A stretch of DNA of 64,000 nt from Stutzerimonas stutzeri (GTDB taxonomy: Bacteria > Pseudomonadota > Gammaproteobacteria > Pseudomonadales > Pseudomonadaceae). A model generated the notes under the pieces. It ran no database searches. It was not told the DNA's origin and was given only the letters and a program-made list of their open reading frames with translations. Position 1 is the stretch's first letter, and each line of letters begins with the position of its first letter. Shown in pieces: positions 55,765 to 63,105 of this stretch. A program made the translations under genes and the position numbers. Location of the stretch: the NCBI GenBank assembly GCA_002387205.1, contig DGLA01000018.1:1-64000 (forward strand), read 5' to 3'.

Positions 55765-56905
55765 CATCAGTCGCAGCCTGGCCAGACAATGGCAGCGCTC
55801 CAGCGTACGCTTGGAACGCTTGCTCAATCCCGCTAGCTGGCCGCAAAGCCTCAACATCGGCAAGCCTTCGGCACGTCTATTCACTGACAACATCCAGGCG
55901 GTACTCCGGCATGTGGAGAACTGGCGGAGCGTGAACGTGGGTAAAGTCGACTGGGAGCCCGTCAGCTACCGAGCAGGGCTGTCCCCCATTTCCTTGCCGA
56001 TGCGTTGGCACTTGCGTAGCCCCTCCGAATGGATTGCCGCGAGCGATGATCCAGGGGTCAGCCAGGAATACGCTCAACTCGAGTATCTGGTCGAGCAGGT
56101 AGACAGTGCCTTTCATGCGCTGCTGGTGGCACAACGGAGCTTGTGGTTGACGAAGCCGTCTGAAGAAGTCGTCGCCACGGCGCGACTCGCCACCCGGTTG
56201 TCGCCAGGCTGTGCCCGAGGCCGTCCGCTGCGCCTGCTTGCCGAGCACGGCGTAGACACCAAGTTTTTCGAGCGCAACGCCAGCTTGCTGACCTGGCTCC
56301 TCGACGAACGCTTCGGAGGCGCGGCGTCCGAGCAAGGCCTGACGACTTTTCTGGATGCCTTTGAAGAAAGCAGCCACTGGGTTCTGGTCGTTCCCCTTCA
56401 GCCTGAGCTGTTGCCCTTCAAGCGGCTCAGACTCACAACTACGGAACTGGCCGAAACCCCACTTCCCGGTTCGCGATTGCTCGTGGTGGAAAATGAGCAA
56501 TGCATTCACTTGCTGCCTGAGAACTTACCGGACACCCTGGCTGTGCTGGGCTCAGGACTCGATTTGCAGTGGCTAGCGTCCGCGCACCTGGCCGGGAAAC
56601 AGATCGCATACTGGGGCGACATGGATACCTGGGGCCTGCTGATGCTTGGGCGAGCGAGACTCCATCAACCAGCAGTCGAAGCACTATTGATGAAGCAAGA
56701 GCTGTTTGAACAGCACTCACCGGTGAGCGCAGTCGTCGAGCCGACCAAAGCTCAGGAGTCGGCCCCACCTGGTTTGCTGGCTGACGAAGCGGACTTCTAT
56801 CGGTATCTGCTGGTGCAAGAACGAGGACGTCTTGAGCAGGAGTACCTGCCAAAGGAACAAGTTGAGCGCGCTATCGAGCAGTGGGCTCGGGCGGTCCCTG
56901 TATAG
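55748..56905 (+). CDS. jetD: Wadjet anti-plasmid nuclease JetD (DUF3322/DUF2220)
   Basis: This 385-aa protein has an N-terminal DUF3322 region and a C-terminal DUF2220 TOPRIM fold related to topoisomerase VI. The acidic motifs VVENEQC (about 246) and YWGDMDTWG (about 288) supply the metal-binding residues, so it should be active. JetD cleaves plasmid DNA once loop extrusion stalls. The ATG at 55748 overlaps the jetC end by 17 bases. It closes a tightly coupled jetABCD operon. Confidence 0.92.
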   Translation: MKSPTDISRSLARQWQRSSVRLERLLNPASWPQSLNIGKPSARLFTDNIQAVLRHVENWRSVNVGKVDWEPVSYRAGLSPISLPMRWHLRSPSEWIAASDDPGVSQEYAQLEYLVEQVDSAFHALLVAQRSLWLTKPSEEVVATARLATRLSPGCARGRPLRLLAEHGVDTKFFERNASLLTWLLDERFGGAASEQGLTTFLDAFEESSHWVLVVPLQPELLPFKRLRLTTTELAETPLPGSRLLVVENEQCIHLLPENLPDTLAVLGSGLDLQWLASAHLAGKQIAYWGDMDTWGLLMLGRARLHQPAVEALLMKQELFEQHSPVSAVVEPTKAQESAPPGLLADEADFYRYLLVQERGRLEQEYLPKEQVERAIEQWARAVPV

Positions 56906-57111
56906 AGCGGCTGGCGATGGGCTCAATAACCCTCTAATCCTGAGACCGCTTACCCTTAACCCACGGTCTTCAGAAATGCCTTCTCTGACATTTCCAACGT
57001 TGATCGCTTTAGGCGGTCGGTTTTCAGCGTTGGTCTGCAACGAGTCTTTTCATCTCGTCGACGAGACTAAGGGCGATTCACGATTCCGGTCGACTTAAAG
57101 CGCCGGAGGCC

Positions 57112-57446
57112 GGGGCGCTCACGGATTTCCGGTCAATTGAGTTGCACCATGGCCGAGCCGATCTCGCGCTCGCCGGATTCCGGTCTGATGACGCGACCAA
57201 GAGCGCTCGGCTGTTCCGGTTACGCTGGAACGTATGGTCGGGACTGGGTGACTGCCGGCACTCAGGATGCCGTTCAGCTGAAAGCCCTGCAGGTCGGGGC
57301 GCTCACGAAATTCCGGTCAATTGAGTTGCACCACGGCCGAGCCGCGATCTCGCGCTCGCCAGATTCCGGTCTGATGACGCGACCAGGAGCGCTCGGCTAT
57401 TTCCGGTTGCGTCGGAACGTATGGTCGGGGCTGGTTGACTGCCTGC
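57112..57446. repeat. tandem direct repeat downstream of jetD
   Basis: Two nearly identical copies (57112-57259 and 57296-57446) lie 184 bases apart, starting GGGGCGCTCACG. Inside and around them the motif ATTCCGGTC or TTTCCGGTC recurs at about 57083, 57124, 57175, 57309, 57362 and 57454. The whole 56906-57710 stretch holds no supported gene. The origin is unknown; it may be recombination or insertion-element debris at the edge of the defence module. Confidence 0.8.
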
Positions 57447-57710
57447 GCACAGCATTCCGGTCAGACAGCGACACAGGGAGATTCACCACTTACTGCGCGG
57501 TTTACAGGGCGACGGGAATCCAGCGCTCGCCCCAGTTTTGCATCCACCGGAATTTGCCGAGCGCCTTGGATCACAGGAACACCTTCGCCAAAATAGTCAA
57601 ATGAACCCTCATTTCCTAATCTGGGAACTGACGAAATTTGCGGCATCTGCGTTAGCGCAGCGGAACATCGAGTTACCGTGTGTCTCGTAAGTAATCGGGA
57701 GCGCACGCTG

Positions 57711-57893
57711 ATGAGATGGTTTTTCGTGGTGATGCTTTGCGGTGGGGCAGGTCTCTGGCTAAGCGCCCAATATCAAGTTCCTCAATGGTTGCTTTGGCTG
57801 CTGCTGGCGCTGGGAACCACGGTATGGGGCCTGGCCAAGTGGATGGAACAGCAGGAGGCCGAGACGGAGCACGATCAGGATCGCAGGTGCTGA
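57711..57893 (+). CDS. small two-segment membrane protein
   Basis: This 60-aa protein has two hydrophobic segments (FFVVMLCGGAGLWLSA and QWLLWLLLALGTTVWGLA) and a charged, acidic C-terminal tail. GGGAG precedes the ATG at 57711. The function is unknown. It could be a real accessory gene, as small membrane proteins of this kind are common on integrative elements. Confidence 0.5.
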   Translation: MRWFFVVMLCGGAGLWLSAQYQVPQWLLWLLLALGTTVWGLAKWMEQQEAETEHDQDRRC

Positions 57894-58011
57894 TCAGGAT
57901 TGGGCCGTATGGGATCTCCCAATGGCCGCAGCGCTGAACTACGCGCTGTGTGGTGGACGATGGTGAGCCAGCTATCCGGGACTTTGAGTTCATGACTAGG
58001 AGATAACGAGA

Positions 58012-58275
58012 TTGACTGTTCCTTATGAAAGAACCCGCGCCATCATCAGAACTTAAGAGTTCCTGCGTGAGCTATCCCGTCACGCTGGGTTACCGCAGGA
58101 TATCCGCAGCTATGCGAAAAGCCTGCTCAGGCACTATCCATATCCCGACCAGATTTTCTCGTTGGGGCGCCTTGAGGAATGTCTGGTAAACGAAGCGCTT
58201 GAAGATGAATACCGACGGCGGGTAGTCGCCTTTCACCAGCCGCTGCTCTGCTCGTCACTGGAGTCGACTCGATAG
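58012..58275 (+). pseudogene. BPSL0761-like protein interrupted by an in-frame TAA
   Basis: An 88-codon frame starts at TTG 58012 behind AGGAG. It reads TVPYERTRAIIRT, then TAA (58054-58056), then EFLRELSRHAGLPQDIRSYA and on to ECLVNEALEDEYRRR, ending at TAG 58275. The PYERTRA...EFL...LRHYP pattern is that of the small BPSL0761 family found on integrative elements. A single C-to-T change in a CAA codon would explain the stop. The abiEi-like start follows two bases after the end, so the two formed one operon. Confidence 0.68.
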
Positions 58276-58277
58276 CG

Positions 58278-58883
58278 ATGTCCCGCTCACATTTCGAACC
58301 GCCGGTGTCTCACCTCGTAGCTCAGCGGCTGAAGCATCTGCGCAAGGGGAGGCCTTTCAGCATCAGGTGTCTTGCAGAGCTTGGTTCGAGCTCGGCCATC
58401 TCCAAGGCAGTCGCCCAACTTGTTCGCCGTGGTGAGCTTGAGCGTGTATATCGTGGCATCTACATGCGGCCGAAATCCAGCCAATACACGGGCCGGGTTC
58501 TTCATCCTGGGCCTTGGGACCTACTCAGTCTGGTTGCCAGGCAGAACCGTTGGAAGCTGCAGATCCACGGCGCTGATGCCGTGAGGCGATTCGGGCTGAG
58601 TACACAAATGCCGGTCATTCCGATCTACTACACGAGTGGCCCCAGCCGATCGATATTTGTGGGGAAGGCCGAGATCAGGCTCGTGCATGCTGCTCCGATG
58701 GTGATGCAATGCGCAGGAACCAAAGTGGGGATGACCATCAGCGCTTTGTTTTATCTCGGCAAAGGCGGTACTACGCTGGAGTGTGTTGCTGTAATCAAAA
58801 AAGCTCTCAGTCCCGAAGACCTGAGCAAAATAGTGGCCTGCAGAATGCCGAAATGGATGCGCGCAGCGCTGGAGACAACATGA
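58278..58883 (+). CDS. AbiEi-like antitoxin (DUF6088 family)
   Basis: This 201-aa protein has an N-terminal winged helix (RPFSIRCLAELGSSSAISKAV, LVRRGELERVYRGIYMRP) as in AbiEi-type antitoxins. A DUF6088-like C-terminal domain follows (LQIHGADAVRRFGLSTQ). Normally it represses its own operon and neutralises an AbiEii nucleotidyltransferase toxin encoded directly downstream. Here its stop overlaps an ATG (ATGA at 58880-58883), but no full toxin gene follows, so it appears orphaned. Confidence 0.82.
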   Translation: MSRSHFEPPVSHLVAQRLKHLRKGRPFSIRCLAELGSSSAISKAVAQLVRRGELERVYRGIYMRPKSSQYTGRVLHPGPWDLLSLVARQNRWKLQIHGADAVRRFGLSTQMPVIPIYYTSGPSRSIFVGKAEIRLVHAAPMVMQCAGTKVGMTISALFYLGKGGTTLECVAVIKKALSPEDLSKIVACRMPKWMRAALETT

Positions 58884-59071
58884 GCCGCCCGAGTCTGGTC
58901 GATATGCCGCTGACATGGCGCAGGGCGCAGGCATGCTTGCATGAACCGGTAAGAGGCAGCCAGCCAGTCAGTTTGGCTGCCCATCCAATCAGTGTCGGAT
59001 CTGCGTCTATTGCTAGCTGCCCTTTTCCATCTTTATCCGCGCCCTGCGTATATAGCTCACCGACACATTGA
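58880..59071 (+). pseudogene. possible 5' remnant of an AbiEii-type toxin gene
   Basis: A 63-codon frame opens at the ATG coupled to the antitoxin stop and begins MSRPSLVDMPLTWRRA, a plausible start for an AbiEii partner. It then loses protein character and ends at 59071. None of the nucleotidyltransferase motifs is present. The toxin was probably removed by a deletion that joined this point to the HTH-protein debris on the other strand. Confidence 0.35.
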
Positions 59072-59546
59072 ACCGGCGCGCACGCTCTGCATCAGAAACG
59101 AACCCGAACTCCGATGCAATTTCGGGGGGTATTTCTGGCAGCGGTCGTTTGTACGACTGTATTCCAAGCTCCTTGCGCTTTTTCTTGACCGGGAAATTGC
59201 TGACGCCGAGCCGGTCAGCAATCTCTGTGTCCGGCATTCTTCCTAGCAGTGCTATGGCCTCGCTGGTTCAAATGTCCTCGAGAGGCTTGAAGCGCTCTCG
59301 AATTGTCTTTGGCTCTGGGATCTTAAGCTCTGCTCTGGCTTGTTCGATACGTTTGATGGAAACACCGAATCCTTTCGCAAGTCGATGATTGGTTTCCATC
59401 GCCAGTTGCGTAACCGGCGCCGCGGGAAGCTCGGCCCTTCCTGGGAAGAACTTTGGAATGTCGCTGGAATGGCGTAAGCGTCCAGCCAAGTCACCTTGCG
59501 AAGCTGTATCACATGGTGCACGGGTAGTCTGTATCACATGCTGCAC
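59013..59546 (-). pseudogene. multi-HTH protein interrupted by an in-frame TGA
   Basis: One frame continues from 59546 to 59013 apart from a single TGA at 59268-59270. It encodes three successive helix-turn-helix-like repeats: HRLAKGFGVSIKRIEQARAEL, then (after the stop) EIADRLGVSNFPVKKKRKEL, then ERARRFNVSVSYIRRARIKM. Such repeats, each ending in a basic helix and often GIP/GIQ, suggest a DNA-binding regulator of an integrative element. The true start may be 59399 (METNHR). The stop makes it a likely pseudogene unless it is read through. Confidence 0.6.
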
Positions 59547-59547
59547 G
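59504..59547. repeat. 19-bp direct repeats, possible operator
   Basis: CTGTATCACATGGTGCACG (59504-59522) and CTGTATCACATGCTGCACG (59529-59547) differ at one base and are spaced 25 bases apart. They lie between the multi-HTH gene and the antitoxin gene at 59606, where an operator for either regulator would be expected. Confidence 0.6.
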
Positions 59548-59605
59548 CTACAAAAAACTCCATGTAACGAGCTATCCTTCAGGCCTGTATTCGACGAAGA
59601 AGATC

Positions 59606-59887
59606 ATGAGCCGCATCATGAGCAAATCCAGCAGGAAGATTAAGCGCCAAGGCATTAAACAGCCAGCACACCTCAATTCCCAACAGAGTGCTATGGCCCT
59701 CCACCACGCGAAGGTACTTGAGCACGCAATCAATGTGTTCGGTAATCAGCAGCCGGCCGAAGAGTGGCTTGGCCGTCCCTGCAAGTATTTGAACGGCAAT
59801 GTTCCGCTGGACGTTATCGATAACCCTGCGGGGTTACAGGCCATCGAGAATTATCTCGAACGTATCGAATACGGGGTCTATCAGTAA
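59606..59887 (+). CDS. MbcA/ParS/Xre-type antitoxin (DUF2384)
   Basis: This 93-aa protein has the C-terminal toxin-binding domain signature: AINVFGNQQPAEEWLGRPC, PLDVIDNPAGLQAIENYLERIEYGVY. These antitoxins pair with RES-domain NAD-degrading toxins encoded directly downstream. The downstream 230 bases hold no RES domain before the IS element, so this antitoxin is orphaned. It has a basic N-terminal extension instead of a full Xre HTH. Confidence 0.82.
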   Translation: MSRIMSKSSRKIKRQGIKQPAHLNSQQSAMALHHAKVLEHAINVFGNQQPAEEWLGRPCKYLNGNVPLDVIDNPAGLQAIENYLERIEYGVYQ

Positions 59888-60125
59888 ACTGGTTGCGGTG
59901 GTCTGGCTCATGGCGCGCATGGCACCTCGACTGCGAAGTCTACAAGGACACTGTAGACAGCTTAGAGGCTAATACAATCGATACAACTTGCTGATACTCT
60001 GATTTTCTACGATGCTGGGCGGGGAGGAGTCAGACATGACCATAGACGACGCCTTGGAAATGGCAGAGCAGACCGAGGTTTGACCATGTATAGCGACGGT
60101 CGAAGTCAGGCCGTCGCTAACCGGC
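59888..60125. other. gap between the orphan antitoxin and the IS element
   Basis: No RES toxin or other recognisable gene is visible. A 15-codon frame (60036-60083) with a very strong ribosome-binding site (GGGGAGGAG) encodes MTIDDALEMAEQTEV; it may be a leader or the start of a lost gene. The IS element begins at 60126. Confidence 0.5.
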
Positions 60126-61782
60126 CCAGAGTGTGTAAAAACACTTTCTTATCTTGCGTGCTTCAGCCCATTGCTCCTGGGCGTGGCGATTTCCCGATTA
60201 TTTACCACGATCAGCGCCGGTAACGCTTCAGAGCGCGTATGAAGCGCTTTGGCACCTCTTGGGGCAGTAAAAGCTGGGCTTTTACGCCGCCATCGCCTTC
60301 AACAAGCCTTCGGTGCCGATGATTTTCATCACCCGCTTCAAGTTGTAGGCGAGCACATTCAAGCTCATTTCTGCGCTCACCCCATTCAGTTTTCGAGTCA
60401 GGAAGTGCGTTGCTCCCATCCATTGTTTGAGCGTCCCGAAGGGATGCTCAACAGTCCGCTTCCGAACCCGCATCATCTCCGGTGCTTGGTTCAGCCGGTG
60501 TTGCATTTCCTCCAGCACCGCTTCATGTTCCCAGCGCCTTACTCGACGATTTGTGCTTGGCTTGCACTGGGTTTTCAGCGCGCAACTCTGGCACTTTGAA
60601 CTCCAGTAACAGTGCATATTCATGCCTTTCTCAACGCTGGAGAATCGCCAAATCAGTGCCTCTCCAGCCGGGCATGTATATTCGTTATTCGTCGCGTCAT
60701 AAACGAAGGCATCTTTGTTGAACCGGCCATCAGCCTTGGCGCTTGAAGTCATCGGCTTTGGCACATAAGCGGTGATGTTTGCATCGTGACAGGCGAGGAT
60801 TTCTTCACCCTTGAAGTAGCCTCGGTCGGCGACTACCGACAATGTTTCTGCGCCAATGGCTTCCCTAGCTTGCTTGGCCATCGAGCTGAGTTGGTCGCGG
60901 TCAGAACCTCTGTTGGTGACCTCATGAGCAACAATCAAATGGTGCTGCGTATCGACCGCCGTCTGCACGTTGTAGCCGACGATACCGCTGCCGCGCGTCA
61001 TCATCGAACGGGCATCCGGGTCGGTCAGCGAAACCTGTTTGTCAGGGGAATCGTTGAGCTGAGTTTCGATCCCTTGAAGCTCTTTCATCTGCGATTTGAG
61101 CTTGGCGATTTTATCTTCCAGGCTGGCAATGTCTGGCGCGGAGGCGCTAGGAATCTGTCGATCAGCCGCATCGAGCGCAGCCAAATAACGGCCGATGCTC
61201 GCCTCGATTTCTTCCATGCGCCGCTTCAGTTTGGCGCTGGTGAAATTGCGGTCACGGTTGTTCACTGCCTTGAATTTGCTGCCGTCGATGGCAACCAGGT
61301 TTTCGTCAAACAACCCCAACTGCTGGCAGAGCAAAACGAACTGGCGGCAGACGCCGCGAATGGCCTTGCTGTTGTCTTTTCGGAAGTTGGCGATGGTCTT
61401 GAAATCGGGCATCAAACGCCCGGTTAGCCACATGAGTTCGACGTTGCGCTGGGCTTCTCGCTCCAGACGTCGGCTCGATTGAATTCGGTTTAGGTAACCG
61501 TAGATGTAGATCTTCAGCAGGATCGCCGGGTGGTAGGCAGGTCTGCCGGTTTCGGCTGGAATGACGCCATCAAAACCTAGATTGGCCAAATCGAGTTCAT
61601 CGACGAAAACGTCAACCACCCGAACCGGATTGGTATCGCTGACGTAGTCGTCGAGGCTTTCGGGAAGTAAGGTGCTTTGACCTCGATGTTCACCCTGGAT
61701 AAACCGTTTCGCAGGCGTCCCTTGCGATGAGATTCTCGGAAATCATAGCAAGGGTTTACCGGGATGTTTTTACACACTCTGG
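60126..61782 (-). mobile_element. IS1182-family insertion sequence
   Basis: Perfect 18-bp terminal inverted repeats (CCAGAGTGTGTAAAAACA) lie at 60126-60143 and, inverted, at 61765-61782. They enclose a single transposase gene on the minus strand, giving an element of about 1657 bp. I see no convincing target-site duplication in the bases next to the repeats. Confidence 0.88.
60282..61619 (-). CDS. IS1182-family transposase
   Basis: The 445-aa product is a DDE transposase. It has an N-terminal DUF772-like part (GRPAYHPAILLKIYIYGYLNRIQSSRRLE), a central catalytic region (AIDGSKFKAVN, VVADRGYF) and a C-terminal end (RTVEHPFGTLKQWMG). The usual N-terminus of the family is recognisable upstream in the same frame (KRFIQGEHRGQSTLLPESLDDYV, split here as KRFIQGEH and QSTLLPESLDDYV), to about 61722. 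That extension has no ATG, GTG or TTG after the previous stop. The GTG at 61619 is therefore only the first available start, and the gene may have lost its own. Confidence 0.85.
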   Translation of the reverse strand: MVDVFVDELDLANLGFDGVIPAETGRPAYHPAILLKIYIYGYLNRIQSSRRLEREAQRNVELMWLTGRLMPDFKTIANFRKDNSKAIRGVCRQFVLLCQQLGLFDENLVAIDGSKFKAVNNRDRNFTSAKLKRRMEEIEASIGRYLAALDAADRQIPSASAPDIASLEDKIAKLKSQMKELQGIETQLNDSPDKQVSLTDPDARSMMTRGSGIVGYNVQTAVDTQHHLIVAHEVTNRGSDRDQLSSMAKQAREAIGAETLSVVADRGYFKGEEILACHDANITAYVPKPMTSSAKADGRFNKDAFVYDATNNEYTCPAGEALIWRFSSVEKGMNMHCYWSSKCQSCALKTQCKPSTNRRVRRWEHEAVLEEMQHRLNQAPEMMRVRKRTVEHPFGTLKQWMGATHFLTRKLNGVSAEMSLNVLAYNLKRVMKIIGTEGLLKAMAA

Positions 61783-61799
61783 ACCGACAGCGGCCGGAT

Positions 61800-62606
61800 C
61801 TAAGCAGATGCGCGCTCGCTTCCCTCCTTTTTATACGCCAACCCCACCGTCCAGTGTCCGCCTGTTTCCTGAGTCGGCTCCAAAAGATCGTATGTCTTGA
61901 CCATATCCAGCAAACCGGAATGTCCATACGTGCTCGGCGTAAACGCCGGATCGGTACGTTTCAAGTATTGTCCCAAGGCACTGAGCGTAACCTTGCCTTC
62001 GTTGGTACCAGCAGCGAGTAGGGACACTGCCTCAACAACGAAACGCGGTCGCCGTTTCGGTGTTGGCTTAACAGGGTCGTGCTTCGCGGCGTCACCTTTC
62101 AGCTCTGGAACAAGTCCTGGCAGCTCTTTTGCCGGTGATTCGCAAGCAACTTTGACGTCTTGCTCGGCCCGGCTCCATTCGAAGAACTCATCGCTGGCGT
62201 TTCGTAACGCATCGGGCGTTTTTGCTTCGCCGACGATACAAACCGTAGCTCCGCGCTCACGTAGTTTCCGGCAAAGATAGGCGAAATCCGAGTCGCTGGT
62301 AACGAGGCAGAATGTATCGGCCCGCTGATCGAAAAGCGCTTCGATGGCATCAAGCGCAAGGGCGATGTCCGATGTGTTTTTTCCTGGGGCATATTGATAT
62401 TGAAGGCACGGTGTAAAGGCCAAGCGAACCAATGCCTCTTGCCATTTATTCGCCAGCGTCCCGTGATTGCCGTATCCACGGCGAACCACTACTCGACCAA
62501 ACTGCGCCGCAACGCGCGAGGCGTGCTCCAATATTTCCGGTGAAACATTATCGCAATCGACCAGAACCGCTACTCGCGCCTCGCCGGTGGAATTCCCGTT
62601 GCTCAT
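61800..62606 (-). CDS. NYN-domain protein with OST-HTH/LOTUS-like C-terminus
   Basis: This 268-aa protein has an N-terminal NYN (LabA/PIN-like) nuclease fold with conserved acids Asp17 and Asp19 (VLVDCDN), Asp80 and Asp86 (NTSDIALALD), and Asp105 and Asp107 (TSDSDF). After a basic linker the C-terminus (VTLSALGQYLKRTDPAF, YGHSGLLDMVKTYDLLE) resembles an OST-HTH RNA-binding domain. It is probably an RNase or RNA-binding protein. It starts ATG 62606 and ends 18 bases from the IS. Confidence 0.85.
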   Translation of the reverse strand: MSNGNSTGEARVAVLVDCDNVSPEILEHASRVAAQFGRVVVRRGYGNHGTLANKWQEALVRLAFTPCLQYQYAPGKNTSDIALALDAIEALFDQRADTFCLVTSDSDFAYLCRKLRERGATVCIVGEAKTPDALRNASDEFFEWSRAEQDVKVACESPAKELPGLVPELKGDAAKHDPVKPTPKRRPRFVVEAVSLLAAGTNEGKVTLSALGQYLKRTDPAFTPSTYGHSGLLDMVKTYDLLEPTQETGGHWTVGLAYKKEGSERASA

Positions 62607-63105
62607 CCTTGCGCTCCTCTTCCTTGATAAGTGTTGAGCAAGCTTGCTCTTGATGCGCTCGATCTTACCCGACTACGCCCCCGCATGTTGCCCAACCCAA
62701 GCCCGTGCTAGACCAGCCCGGCCTTGGTAAACCCCGCGACCAGATGTAGCAACCTTGCAAAACCAAGGCGCGGCCGCCGCTGCGGTCAGCGGCGCCATGC
62801 CCTCCTCCAAGGTACGTGTCTTCATCAGCTGGGCGAACTGTCCGAGGCTGTCCTCGGTTAGCGGAATCTCCTCGTCGAAGTCCACCAGCACGCGGAACAT
62901 CTCCTGGTGCGCTTTCATCACGAGAACGCAATGCGCACGCTCGATGCGTAAATATCGCCGCAGGCAGGGTCGCGGTGGACGCGTTGGGTCAGATCTAGCT
63001 CCAGCGTCGTGAATGCGATTAGGTCATTAATAGATCGTTCGATCCATTACGCGCACTGGGAAAGCGTCGAGACTGGCCGTCCGATAAGATCAAGGATGTT
63101 TGCAT
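62607..63105. other. gap before the curlin gene
   Basis: No complete gene is supported in this 499-bp gap. A minus-strand frame at 62673-62921 (ending VGQHAGA) stays open upstream to about 63000 and has some protein-like segments (FRVLVDFDEEIPLTEDSL), but I do not recognise it. It may be a degraded gene. The curlin promoter should lie near 63000-63090. Confidence 0.4.

Noticed and set aside
60786..61427. Plus-strand frame of 213 codons within the IS element
   Set aside because: It is antisense to the transposase gene and has no recognisable motif.
62665..63000. Remnant of an IS66-type small transposition protein upstream of the curlin gene
   Set aside because: A weak resemblance in one minus-strand frame (DLTQRVHRDPACGDIYA) is too short and breaks at a stop. 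It is not enough to call.
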